A stretch of DNA of 64,000 nt from an uncultured Candidatus Saccharibacteria bacterium. Lineage in GTDB: Bacteria; Patescibacteriota; Saccharimonadia; Saccharimonadales; Saccharimonadaceae. The translations under genes and the position numbers were made by a program. The notes beneath the pieces were generated by a model. That model was not told the origin of the DNA. It saw nothing but the letters and a program-made list of their open reading frames with translations, and did not search any database. Position 1 is the stretch's first letter, and each line of letters opens with the position of its first letter. This document shows positions 8,707 to 17,880 of this stretch, piece after piece. The stretch covers positions 1 through 64,000 of the forward strand of contig CALIMM010000012.1 in NCBI GenBank assembly GCA_938045445.1, given 5' to 3'.

Positions 8707-9481
8707 ATGAAATTCTTTGATCGACTCTCCCAAGAACCAAATACCACCCCCCCCCAATGAGCTGAGCGATAAGTCGCGCGGCGGCCGGACACGGCGAGCA
8801 CTTGCAGCTGCGGCAGATCAGCTTGCGGAGGAGCAGCGTAGACACGAAGAAGAAATGCTCGAATATCAGCGCGAAGCTCAGCGCTCTCAGGAAATGCGCA
8901 GAGAATTCCTGGAGCGTTCTGGGGCATACCCTGCACCGCCCGACCTATACGCACTATGGCTCTATGCTTATCTAGAGCAGGGCAACAAGATTACTCATCC
9001 AAGAGATTATCCTTTCTCACGCGGACAGCTCGAGAAGGACGAGACAACTACACAGCAGTCGCTTGTCTCGATTGGGCCAAATGGTGCAATATTTGAGGAC
9101 AAAGAAGTATCGTATTACGACCAAAATGTTGTCTGGGTGCCAACGAAAAGCTGTGAGGGAAACTTGATTCCACCAGGCTATGGTTCTCAGGCACTGACTA
9201 TTATGTATTTACCCGACCTTGTCAAGCTAGACACTCGCTCAACTTCTGGTAATAGGTACCCAGGATCGGAGTACGGTCACTCGAAACTGCTTACTCTGAA
9301 GCTCGACAAGTTATCACCAACTGGCCTTCGCGCTTCAACAAATGAGCCAGATGTCATCGAGTCCTATACCGATATAACCGACATGATCATGGGATTCACT
9401 GGTAACTTCGATCCAGCAGCGATGCGCCAAAAGCTAAAAGATGCCAAGAACCGGCCCGGCCAGGAGTTGGAGCAACTATAA
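8707..9481 (+). CDS. unknown soluble protein; start frame shifted by a C9 tract
   Basis: No family recognised. The main frame gives about 250 residues: a proline-rich start, a charged helical stretch (about 25-65, rich in E, R, Q), then a mixed domain with aromatic residues and no membrane segment. The only start fitting the promoter and the GAGG box is ATG 8707, but that frame reads MKFFDRLSQEPNTTPPQ and stops at 8758. The long frame is entered only if one C is lost from the C9 run (8747-8755), which would join the two as MKFFDRL...TTPPNELSDK. A TTG at 8717 opens the long frame without any promoter or ribosome-site support. As read, the gene is off or broken; phase variation or a sequencing indel would each explain it. 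Confidence 0.7.
8747..8755 (+). repeat. poly-C tract (C9) at the start of a coding frame
   Basis: Nine consecutive C bases, 41 bp inside the gene that starts at 8707. With eight C the promoter-proximal ATG frame joins the downstream 240-codon frame. Homopolymers at this position are classical slipped-strand switches. Confidence 0.85.
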
Positions 9482-9523
9482 CTCACGCTTTGCTATATTG
9501 AGTCTGGTATCTTCTACTGCAAT

Positions 9524-9555
9524 AAAGGAGCGGCTCCTAGCCTGCTCCTTTTTTT
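9524..9555 (+). terminator. rho-independent terminator
   Basis: Stem AAAGGAGC (9524-9531) with GCTCCTTT (9544-9551), then a T7 run. It lies 43 bp after the stop of the plus-strand gene and between two convergent genes. Confidence 0.75.
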
Positions 9556-9579
9556 GTGGCCTGTAGCTAATCATCATAG

Positions 9580-11994
9580 CTAAAACCGCGGTGCGGCTTC
9601 TGTTGTGGTGGCGGTGGTAATGGGCAGGTCGTTGTTTTTGTTGTAACGCGAGCCCCACATGAAGACATCGGCACGTTGGTTGAGCACCTCAGCAGCTTCG
9701 GCGAGGTTATCCTTCTCAGCGCCAAAGGTGCGACGCAGCTGAAGCTGGCGCGCCATGATGGTGCCGTTGATGGTGAGCTTTTCTTTGCAGGTCTCGGCGG
9801 TGAGGCCATTGAAATACGCACCAACGTGACGGATCTCGTCGCAGGTAGAGATGACTCCCCCGCTGCCACCGGTTGGCTGAGCAATCAGCCAGGCATTCAC
9901 TTCTTTAACATTATGCTTGACGACGATATTCTTAGCCTTAATGACGAGCTGCGAAAGCTTGGTGGCATCATCTACTGTAGTGGCACCATACTTGAGGTCA
10001 CCATCGATCGTCACTGTGCCGCCTGCTTCCACCACCAGCGTACTACTGCCGGGCAGTGTGCCGTGGATGGTGGCATCGCCGTTGACAGTGCGCACGTTGT
10101 GGCCGGCAAAGCTCCCCACGTCGATGGACGTACCAGCCGCTGCGCCCCGGCCAAAGCTTGGCACTTTCACATTGGTTGGTGGTGCCCAGCGGCCAGCTGG
10201 TGTAGCGGTATTAGCAAAGGCAAGGCTATCCTTCGAGCGGTCATAATCACCACCATACCCCCGCCGGCCAGACAGCACACCACCGGTGGCAGAGAGGATT
10301 TTGCCGCCATTTTGCGGTGCCATCATACCATACTCAGCCCAACTGCCATACATGTTACCATCCTTAGTCGTCTTGAGAGTGACGATTTGTGCATCGCCAT
10401 TACCACTCGCCGCGCCAATGCCGTTGCCGACGCGCAAGTCGCCACCCCAGATCTGCACCCATGGTAGCTTCGTCACCGTTACACAGGCGGGCGAGGAAAT
10501 ACGACGCTCGTTGCCATCGGTGTGTTTATAATTATAATCTTTGATAGCAACGATGCGGCAGATCATATCCCCTACCTTGGCATCGGCAGCGTTGATATCC
10601 TTAGTGTCATTCAGGCGTGTGTGGCTGTCGAGATATTTTTTGTTCTCGCGGAAGGTGGGCTCGTTGGTGCAGTCGATCGGCTGCTTGCCGCGCAGCCAGG
10701 TGCACGCTGTGTCACTGCCACTGTAGCTACCCAGAGCATAGGGATAGCCGACTGCTGCTCCGCGGTCGAAGATGCTGCTCAGGCTGCCAAGGAACTGCTG
10801 GCGGTGCTGCCCCCGCACGATAAACTGGTAGGCCGCGGCTTCGCTCTCGCTCCGGTCTTTGTCGAGGCTTGCACCAGTGTTGTGGATGGATTCGTCAATC
10901 CGACTGGGCGCAATGTTCCCACCCTCCAGCGTCGCAAGCTTCTTGCCATCAATTGTGGCCGATGGATAGAGCTCAAAGTCTGAGTGTACACTAGCACACG
11001 CTGGATCACTGCGTCGCCACGCTGGGTCACCAGCAATGCCAGGTGACCACGATATCCGTTGGCAGAGTGTGCGGCCAACGTCGCTCGTTTGGATACGGTA
11101 GCTGGTATAGCGGTCGGTCGTGCCGCCGCTTGGATACACCGTATAAAAGAGCTGTCCAGGCTGGCCCGTCACATTGCGCGCCAGGCTATGTCCACCACTG
11201 TAATTATTAGCAAAGCCAGTACCATCCATCCCCACGGACACGGTTGCACTGTTGGGACCATTGTTGCGGAGATCATGCGCCCAGTAGATTTGCTCACCCG
11301 GGAAGGCCCGGACGGATTTTTGCATATTTTGGGTGCCAGGCCACTGCTTGCCCACATAGCTTTGGCCATTGATCGTCCAGGGTGGGATGCGTCGCGTGAT
11401 CGTCACATTAACATCGCTCGTACCACAGGCAATATTCTCGCTAGCAGCCAGGGTGCGCCCGCCATCGGTCGAGATACAGCTATACAGGCCCACCCCCACG
11501 GTGCGCGATTGCCCCACCGGGATGTCGAACTGACCAATGTCGAGCTGCGCCCGCACTTCACCACCCTGGCTGGTGTATTGGTTTTGGCCACTAACCCGCC
11601 CACGGTACATCACGCTCGACTGAACATTCTTGATGCGACTGTTGCGGTTGTAGTTCCAGTTCATGTTGCGGTCGAGGTGCATCGAGCTAATGTCGAAGGG
11701 CCCCGAGCGATTGCCCGAGTAGCCCGAGCCACGAATGACGATATCGACCAGGCCAGTCTGGTTGTGGTCGATCGAGATACCCGACTTATAATAATTCCGC
11801 TCGCCAGGCTGCGAAAACCACACCACTGCACAGGGGCTACCACTGCGGCAGAGCTCAGGCAGCTTGGCCTCGACCTCGTTGTTGGGCCGAGCCGTGGCCA
11901 GCCCGCCCAGTGCCGCACTCACCCCCACAGCGCACAGCAGCCCCATCAGGCCAGCACGCACCAGTGATTGGCGGCAAAAGTGTACAAATGTCAT
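9580..11994 (-). CDS. large secreted protein, unknown family
   Basis: 804 residues from ATG 11994. The N-terminus has a clear signal peptide (basic start, hydrophobic LMGLLCAVGVSAALGGLA, then ARP), so the mature chain is exported. The first two thirds are rich in N, G, S and T with scattered paired cysteines and an NNGPNSATVSV tract like extracellular beta-sandwich (DUF11-type) domains. Around residues 660-720 there is a repetitive VNGDATIHGTL / VTIDGDLKYG pattern that resembles a short beta-helix of the bactofilin or polymer-forming kind. No C-terminal membrane anchor or sortase signal is seen. TATAAT ends 7 bp before the ATG, so the message is probably leaderless. A surface or secreted adhesin is a guess. 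Confidence 0.8.
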   Translation of the reverse strand: MTFVHFCRQSLVRAGLMGLLCAVGVSAALGGLATARPNNEVEAKLPELCRSGSPCAVVWFSQPGERNYYKSGISIDHNQTGLVDIVIRGSGYSGNRSGPFDISSMHLDRNMNWNYNRNSRIKNVQSSVMYRGRVSGQNQYTSQGGEVRAQLDIGQFDIPVGQSRTVGVGLYSCISTDGGRTLAASENIACGTSDVNVTITRRIPPWTINGQSYVGKQWPGTQNMQKSVRAFPGEQIYWAHDLRNNGPNSATVSVGMDGTGFANNYSGGHSLARNVTGQPGQLFYTVYPSGGTTDRYTSYRIQTSDVGRTLCQRISWSPGIAGDPAWRRSDPACASVHSDFELYPSATIDGKKLATLEGGNIAPSRIDESIHNTGASLDKDRSESEAAAYQFIVRGQHRQQFLGSLSSIFDRGAAVGYPYALGSYSGSDTACTWLRGKQPIDCTNEPTFRENKKYLDSHTRLNDTKDINAADAKVGDMICRIVAIKDYNYKHTDGNERRISSPACVTVTKLPWVQIWGGDLRVGNGIGAASGNGDAQIVTLKTTKDGNMYGSWAEYGMMAPQNGGKILSATGGVLSGRRGYGGDYDRSKDSLAFANTATPAGRWAPPTNVKVPSFGRGAAAGTSIDVGSFAGHNVRTVNGDATIHGTLPGSSTLVVEAGGTVTIDGDLKYGATTVDDATKLSQLVIKAKNIVVKHNVKEVNAWLIAQPTGGSGGVISTCDEIRHVGAYFNGLTAETCKEKLTINGTIMARQLQLRRTFGAEKDNLAEAAEVLNQRADVFMWGSRYNKNNDLPITTATTTEAAPRF

Positions 11995-12098
11995 GCTTAT
12001 GATTATAGCAAAGTTAGGGCAATTGTGCACTGTGTTCATGACGCAAGGCAGAGACATCGCCATATATTCTTATATAGCTCATAAATATCGTTAGCTCT

Positions 12099-12229
12099 CC
12101 CTCCTCACCACTTCATCCGATGGAGTGTGAAAACCGGTCGTAATGACCGGTTTTCAGCCCAGCGCAAGAGGTCGATACTTGGGAAGTATCGACCCTTATA
12201 GTGTTCCATCGGAGGGAGTGTGAGGAGGG
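12099..12229 (+). repeat. structured interspersed repeat, copy B
   Basis: 131 bp bounded by a perfect 10-bp inverted repeat CCCTCCTCAC (12099-12108) and GTGAGGAGGG (12220-12229). Inside: AAAACCGGTC/GACCGGTTTT (12130-12139 with 12145-12154, loop GTAAT) and GGTCGATACTT/AAGTATCGACC (12170-12180 with 12184-12194, loop GGG). Compared with copy A, the second stem changes at two positions on both strands so pairing is kept. It lies in the stretch between the secreted-protein gene and ychF, where no gene is seen. Confidence 0.87.
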
Positions 12230-12381
12230 TGGGCGTGAGATAGCGCAGAGCTTATCTTGTGATGAAGCAAAATAGTACACCAATGGCGAAAGAGCCTTAC
12301 TTTATATATTTATATAGGTCACAGCACGCTCACCTTCCTCGCATTTTCCCCTTCTCCCTGCCGATTTCCCCCTTGCGCTGC

Positions 12382-12387
12382 TATACT
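12382..12387 (+). promoter_or_regulatory. ychF -10 box, leaderless start
   Basis: TATACT ends 6 bp before the ychF ATG at 12394. No Shine-Dalgarno site is present. The -35 region is weak. Confidence 0.6.
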
Positions 12388-12393
12388 ATATAT

Positions 12394-13476
12394 ATGAGTC
12401 TATCTATTGGTATTGTTGGCCTGCCCAATGTTGGCAAGTCGACCCTTTTCAACGCCCTCACCAACAATGATATTTTGGCAGCCAACTACCCCTTTGCCAC
12501 CATCGAGCCCAACACTGGCATTGTGCCCGTACCCGATGAGCGTTTAGCAGTGCTGGCCGATATGTACCACGCTGAGAAGGTCGTGCCGGCCACTGTGACC
12601 TTTGTCGATATCGCTGGGCTGGTGGCTGGTGCTGCCAGCGGCGAGGGATTGGGCAATAAGTTCCTCGCTCATATCCGCCAGTGCGATGCAATCGTCCACA
12701 TTGTCCGCGCCTTTGCAAATGACGACATCGTCCATGTCGATACCACCATCGACCCGCAACGCGATATCGATATCATTAACACCGAGCTCATGCTGGCAGA
12801 CATCCAGACCATCGAGACCCGCCTCACCCGCCTCAGCAAAGAAGCTAAGGCCAACCCCAAGGCGCGCAGTACACTCGAGTATCTGCAGCAGTTGCGTGAC
12901 GACCTTGCCGCCGGTACCCCTGTTCATCTGAACAAAAATATTATTCACGAAGCAATCGCCGACCTCCACCTCCTCACCGCCAAGCCAGTCATCTACGTCT
13001 TTAATGTCGACGAAGCCACCCTGGCCAATGCCGAAGCTAAAGCTCGCTTGGCGGCGCTGGCTCGTGGCAGCACGGCGCTCTTCATCTGTGCCACGCTAGA
13101 GGATGAGCTCAAGGGGCTGGACGCGAAGGATGCGCTGGAGCTGCTAGCAAGCTATGATGTGCCCGAGGCTGGCCTGACGCAGCTGATCCGAGCGGCATAC
13201 GATACACTCGGCCTGCAGAGCTACCTCACCGCGGGGCCCAAGGAAGTCCACGCCTGGACGATCCACCAAGGCTGGACGGCACCACAAGCGGCCGGGGTCA
13301 TCCACACCGACTTCGAGCGAGGCTTCATTGCGGCGCAGGTGGTGGATTATGACGACCTCGTGGCAGCAGGCTCCGAGGCCAAAGCGCGTGAAGCAGGCAA
13401 AATCCGCACCGAAGGCAAAGCCTATGTCATGCAGCCAGGCGATGTGGTAGAATTTCGATTTAATGTAAGCAAGTGA
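12394..13476 (+). CDS. ychF: redox-regulated ATPase YchF (OLA1 family)
   Basis: Universal Obg-related P-loop ATPase that binds ribosomes and is linked to stress responses. 360 residues. Seen: G1 motif GLPNVGKST near residue 8, the NYPFATIEPN switch, DIAGLV (G3), the altered G4 motif NVDE that favours ATP over GTP, and a C-terminal TGS domain ending VVEFRFNVSK. The start at 12394 is chosen because this methionine begins the conserved G domain and the -10 box TATACT is 6 bp upstream. The upstream in-frame extension is not conserved in the family. Confidence 0.97.
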   Translation: MSLSIGIVGLPNVGKSTLFNALTNNDILAANYPFATIEPNTGIVPVPDERLAVLADMYHAEKVVPATVTFVDIAGLVAGAASGEGLGNKFLAHIRQCDAIVHIVRAFANDDIVHVDTTIDPQRDIDIINTELMLADIQTIETRLTRLSKEAKANPKARSTLEYLQQLRDDLAAGTPVHLNKNIIHEAIADLHLLTAKPVIYVFNVDEATLANAEAKARLAALARGSTALFICATLEDELKGLDAKDALELLASYDVPEAGLTQLIRAAYDTLGLQSYLTAGPKEVHAWTIHQGWTAPQAAGVIHTDFERGFIAAQVVDYDDLVAAGSEAKAREAGKIRTEGKAYVMQPGDVVEFRFNVSK

Positions 13477-13498
13477 TTCTAGCTAAGAAACATAAGCA

Positions 13499-13528
13499 AA
13501 CTCGCCATGAGTTTATGGCGAGTTTTTT
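13499..13528 (+). terminator. rho-independent terminator after ychF
   Basis: Stem AACTCGCCAT (13499-13508) with ATGGCGAGTT (13515-13524), loop of 6, followed by a T6 run. Confidence 0.9.
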
Positions 13529-13586
13529 GCATGGACTATTACTATAATCTTCTCAGAAGGTATAGCAAAGAGTACACTGGTAGTAT

Positions 13587-14219
13587 ATGTATCATTATAT
13601 GCGACGCATTGCCATACCGGTCATACTTGAGGTTATTTTCATCGTCTCATGTTTTGTCCTGCCACGGCATCTATATGTTTATAGTAATACAGCATTTTTT
13701 GTGGCGCTGCTTGGCTACATCATCACAACAAAAAGTGTGAGTATACACCAGTGGTGTCGTGCGCTCGCTGGTGGGTGGCACTTTTGGCGGCAGGTAGTAA
13801 TCACGCTGGTTTGTGCAGCAGGAGCATTTGGTGTGACAAGCGTGCTCGAGCAAGCCTTCCCTCACCTCACCACAGGTGCCATTACAATGCCGGTCAAGAC
13901 GGCAGGCGAATTGTTACTTTTTGCGCTCTCAACCATCATTCTCCCCGCCATCGTAGAGGAAACAATTTTTCGCAAGCAGATGATCTGCCTAGCCAATCGC
14001 ACAGCAATCATCTGCACCACCCTACTAGGTGCTATGTTGTTTGCAGCAGAGCACTTTGTTGCACCGTGGGGTGTGCTGCTGGGCATGGTGTGGGCACTGC
14101 CATTTAGCTTGGCATATAGTATGACGCGCAATGTGTACGTACCAATGACGGCACATGCCATTGCCAGCATACTCATCAATGGGCCGACGGTGGTGATGGC
14201 GCTATGTGTTGTGCTATGA
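13587..14219 (+). CDS. CPBP-family intramembrane metalloprotease
   Basis: Predicted membrane protease of the CPBP (Abi, Rce1-like) family, 210 residues with about six hydrophobic segments. The two glutamate-arginine motif EExxxR is present as EETIFR near residue 132, followed by FxxxH as FAAEH near 154 and a later AHAIAS tract. The usual HxxxN/D third motif is not clean. A TACACT -10-like box ends 8 bp before the ATG. In bacteria such proteins are tied to bacteriocin self-immunity or peptide processing; the substrate here is unknown. Confidence 0.85.
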   Translation: MYHYMRRIAIPVILEVIFIVSCFVLPRHLYVYSNTAFFVALLGYIITTKSVSIHQWCRALAGGWHFWRQVVITLVCAAGAFGVTSVLEQAFPHLTTGAITMPVKTAGELLLFALSTIILPAIVEETIFRKQMICLANRTAIICTTLLGAMLFAAEHFVAPWGVLLGMVWALPFSLAYSMTRNVYVPMTAHAIASILINGPTVVMALCVVL

Positions 14220-14511
14220 TGAGCGCGTTGCTGTATGTCACAGTACGCATAAGTCATGTAGTGTTTGCCTCATCATGCGTCTTTCTCTTATACCAAAGAA
14301 TTCCCACAATACTATATAGTTGACCCTCCGAAACACTCGCATCAGCCTATTCTTTGCTGTTTTCAAATCTGTCTATATATAATTAATATATGGCGATACG
14401 AAGGCATTATTGTATGCAGCAAACTTGCACGAGTAGATACAACGCAAGATCGCCACACGATACAATCTAAATAACTGCTGCGCGACTCTCTCATTAACCG
14501 CACTCGTTTTC

Positions 14512-15252
14512 TCAACTATGGTGTCGTTCTGCCCTGCTTTTTTGCAATCGATAAAACCGCTCTTGGTTGCCATGCGCGCCCTTCACACTGCTATCGGCTT
14601 TGTCGATGATCACACACTGGGTGCGCACCCACTGCTCGAAGTCGCGCAGGATGGCGCGGCGCACGCTGTCATTTTTGACAATGCCACTGCGTGTAAGCTG
14701 CGCGCGCTGCGCCTCAAACTGCGGCTTGACCATCGCGATGATGCTGGTGTGCGGACTGCTGATACGCACAAGGTGCGGCAGAATTTTGCGCAAGCTAATG
14801 AACGATACATCGATGACGATAATGTCTGGCGTGGTGGCCGGCACAAAATTGCGAATGTCGGTTTTTTCGTGCAGCTCGATGCGCGGGTCGCCACGCAGGC
14901 TGGGGTGGAGCTGCTCCGTCCCCACATCCACTGCATACACCATGCGCGCACCATGCTGCAATGCATAGTCGGTAAATCCACCGGTGCTGCTACCAACATC
15001 AAGCACGACAGTATTATCAAACGAAATATTAAGCCGCTGCGCGACGCTGGCTAATTTGAGCCCCGCCCGCGACACATAGCGCTCGTGCGCCACCAGCTTT
15101 ATCTGCGTCGACTCATCCACAAACATTCCCGGCTTGTGCGCTACCGCACCATCCACCAATACCTTGCCAAGGCGAATCCAATTCTCGGCCGCTGAGCGTG
15201 TTGCTACGTGGCCACGCGCCACCATTGCTTTGTCTAGTCGTTGTTTTTGCAT
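14512..15252 (-). CDS. tlyA: TlyA-family rRNA methyltransferase
   Basis: TlyA/hemolysin-A family protein, 246 residues: an N-terminal S4 RNA-binding domain (about 1-60, RLDKAMVARG...) followed by an FtsJ-like Rossmann methyltransferase domain with VLDVGSSTGGFTD (SAM motif I) and a VIDVSFISL tract. In actinobacteria TlyA 2'-O-methylates 16S and 23S rRNA, which confers capreomycin sensitivity; the same reaction is inferred. The start at 15252 is fixed by TATAAT (15259-15264) ending 6 bp upstream. Confidence 0.93.
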   Translation of the reverse strand: MQKQRLDKAMVARGHVATRSAAENWIRLGKVLVDGAVAHKPGMFVDESTQIKLVAHERYVSRAGLKLASVAQRLNISFDNTVVLDVGSSTGGFTDYALQHGARMVYAVDVGTEQLHPSLRGDPRIELHEKTDIRNFVPATTPDIIVIDVSFISLRKILPHLVRISSPHTSIIAMVKPQFEAQRAQLTRSGIVKNDSVRRAILRDFEQWVRTQCVIIDKADSSVKGAHGNQERFYRLQKSRAERHHS

Positions 15253-16911
15253 GTTCTTATTATACTGCACGAGTGGATGGATAGTTAGTTGGTGCGAAGC
15301 TAATAGGCCTGCTGCATTTTTACACAATGCATGAGGCTATAGAGCATGATGATGATGAGATCAGACGAGACTGCTGCGCACGGATATACTGCTTGCTTCC
15401 CTCGTTTTTCAAGTTTTGATGATGAAGAAAATCCGCTTTGTTCTTTGCGCGCTATAGCAGCCTTGCGCCAACAGTCAGCCCAAAATATCCCTCACTGCAG
15501 CGCACTCATTTTCATTCACACACGTCGCCGAAAGCGAGCATGATATTCAAAACGCAAGATAGACCAGCTAGACATATAGCATACATAAAAAATTAAGTGA
15601 ACATCGTGATAGCAAAATATCTTGCTCGTATGGCTGCGCCACATTACTAACGAGCTGCATATTCATGCTCCCGCAAAAGCGCTATATGTAGCAAAACACG
15701 CCGCCACTGCAGCAGATGCTTCGCATAGCGATCCCACTCGCCTGAACAAAAAATTGATTTTTGGCAGCATCACATTTTTGCAAGCCAAGGGTGAGTATTT
15801 GCGTATGCCAAATGGTATATTTCGCATCCTCGCAGCACATAGACGAGCCAAGATGTATCGCGCGATATTTTGCGTTTATGTATGTTTTGCAAAATTTGCA
15901 TGAACCATCTGCAAGCAATTCTAGCTGCGATAATAAGCAACCCATTTTTGCACAAATCTATAAACAATGATTATTTTTATCATCAACCGCTCATCCGTGC
16001 AGCCTATACTTCGCAGTAATATATCGCCTCGCTATAATTTGCCCGGCATGCAAAAATCAAAAATGAAACACCCTCCAGCCAGCCACAACAAACGTGCACG
16101 AAAAAGCAAAATCAAAAATACTCAAACCCAAAAAATAGACGCGGCGCACAATGATCACATTTTTTATCACGCAGCAACAGCTCCATGCATCATGTTGCTA
16201 GCAGCATTTTTTACGTGAGTGTGCTCAAGCCAAACGCGTAGCTTCGCAGCTACACAACAAAAAAGTGTGTTCATTATTTATATTATGCTTATGTTTACTC
16301 TGGTACATTTTGTATGATACTCTATTGCCATAAGCGTTATTATATTGCTAAAGGTAAATGCGTGTCGTAACGAAAATTTGTTCATTTATGCTTATGGTTA
16401 TTGTGTTTATCCTGGGTGTAAGCATATGTGTGCGTGCTCCATGCTGCACGAGACAATCGTTGCGCTTATAACATCGTTGTTGTGCTCACTATACCCCTCC
16501 AGCTACCGTGGTGTTGTTTGTACATCACGATACCTACGCCTTTGTGTTGTGCACATGTCATCGTTTTGCCTAATCGCTGTGCTTCCTACCACGCTCATTA
16601 TTCGAACGTTCGCCCGGTATTCCCTGTTCATATTCTGTATTTTTTACAATGCCTTGTATATTTTGGCATTATCCTCGTCACAGAAAGCTTTGTTGCATTC
16701 TCTACAATAATAGCTTGATCCTATCGAGCTTGACAGCAAACCTTATGTGTTAGTTATTACAACATCATTTACGTCCTCTTTCTTCCCCTATTTACTCAGC
16801 AAAAACACAGAGTGTCCGCAAGCTCGCGCTCAAAATTGGCCAAAATCGTTGCTACTCTACGTTGTTTTTATCACATCTCTAGGGTGCTCCAACCCAAGAA
16901 TTACACGGCAC
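15253..16911. other. 1.6-kb A+T-rich non-coding island 1
   Basis: No supported gene on either strand. Short open frames here lack ribosome sites and family features. The DNA is visibly richer in A+T than the surrounding genes and carries repeated T-tract-GCA motifs, including CATTTTTGCA at 15773-15782 and 15943-15952, and the reverse form TGCAAAAAT at 16049-16057. No tRNA, tmRNA, SRP RNA or RNase P signature was found. Confidence 0.6.
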
Positions 16912-16939
16912 AAAAAATACACCGCTTTTTGCGGTGTAT
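16912..16939 (-). terminator. rho-independent terminator after efp
   Basis: On the minus strand ATACACCGC, loop AAAAA, GCGGTGTAT, followed by a T6 run. It lies about 75 bp after the efp stop codon. Confidence 0.85.
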
Positions 16940-17012
16940 ATGTGTTATCCCTACATTCTCTCACTTTTGCATGTCAACGCGATGAGAGCGGCTCTCACGA
17001 GCTCTCAGGCCA

Positions 17013-17573
17013 CTATTTCTTGCGCTCGCGGTACTCTCCGCTTGCTGTATCGACAGAAATAACGTCGCCCGTCTTAATGAAGGCTGGCACCTTCACTACC
17101 AGGCCCGTCTCCAGCGTCGCATCTTTGAGTACACTGCTGGTTGTATCACCTTTTACAACATCTTCGGTATAGGTGACTTGGAGGTAGAGGTTCTTGGGGA
17201 GCTCAACATTGATCACTTTGCCATCAAAGAACTGCAGGCTTAGTGTATCCCCTTCCTTCAGGTAATCCTTAGCGCTGTCGACAAGGTCTGCAGCAAGCTC
17301 AAACTGCTCAAAGCTAGTTGGATCCATAAAATAGAACGTATCACCATCATTATAGAGGTACTGCACGCTCTGCGTTGACACTTCAGCGGGCTCAATCTTG
17401 TCTTGTCCCTTGAAGGTCTTAGGCAGCACGCTCCCATCGATCAAGTTCTTCAGCCGCACATTCACAATCGAGCCACCCCGGCCCATTACCTTCTGATTAT
17501 AGTCCACAACCCGATACGGCTTGCCATCGAGCTGCACAATCACACCTTTTTTGAGGTCAGTTGGTTGGTACAT
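17013..17573 (-). CDS. efp: translation elongation factor P
   Basis: Three-domain tRNA-shaped factor that rescues ribosomes stalled at polyproline. 186 residues, full length. The loop of domain I that enters the peptidyl-transferase centre reads MGRGGS, so the tip residue equivalent to E. coli Lys34 is Arg, as in EarP-type EF-P. No modification enzyme (earP, epmA/B, ymfI) is visible in the window. ATG 17573 is chosen over the GTG one codon earlier because AGGAG lies 7 bp upstream. Polyproline-rich proteins occur nearby (the genes at 42505 and 54378). Confidence 0.96.
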   Translation of the reverse strand: MYQPTDLKKGVIVQLDGKPYRVVDYNQKVMGRGGSIVNVRLKNLIDGSVLPKTFKGQDKIEPAEVSTQSVQYLYNDGDTFYFMDPTSFEQFELAADLVDSAKDYLKEGDTLSLQFFDGKVINVELPKNLYLQVTYTEDVVKGDTTSSVLKDATLETGLVVKVPAFIKTGDVISVDTASGEYRERKK

Positions 17574-17655
17574 CACCTATCTCCTGTTTAGTAGTTGCTG
17601 CTTCGTTCGAAACATCCGCCAGCGCAGTCACAGAGGTACTGCGCTGAAAAAGTTC

Positions 17656-17856
17656 CTAACCTTGCGCCACAAATGGCAGCAACGCCAAGTGGCGAGCCCG
17701 CTTCACTGCCACAGCGAGCTGTCGCTGTTGTTTATCCGACAACCCTGTGCGGCTACGTGGCTCAATCTGCCCATAAATGTTGATGAACTTTTGCAATGTC
17801 TTTGCATCTTTGTAGTCAAAATAGACCGGTGTGTCCTTGCGCATGCGCTTGGCCAT
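17656..17856 (-). CDS. rpsR: 30S ribosomal protein bS18
   Basis: 66-residue small-subunit protein that binds 16S rRNA together with bS6. The conserved core (YFDYKDAKTLQKFI, then RSRTGLSDKQQRQL and a basic helix) is complete. It is the third gene of rpsF-ssb-rpsR. The operon normally continues with rplI (bL9), but no rplI follows; 80 bp later comes efp. Confidence 0.97.
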   Translation of the reverse strand: MAKRMRKDTPVYFDYKDAKTLQKFINIYGQIEPRSRTGLSDKQQRQLAVAVKRARHLALLPFVAQG

Positions 17857-17880
17857 TATTTATTCTCCTTTAGTGTGTTG

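Noticed and set aside
11059..11967. 302-codon plus-strand open frame
   Set aside because: Antisense to the secreted protein gene, which has a signal peptide and promoter; no independent support.
16345..16718. Two overlapping open frames of about 100-120 codons in island 1
   Set aside because: Hydrophobic only because of T-rich composition; no ribosome site, no family, and composition matches the surrounding non-coding DNA.
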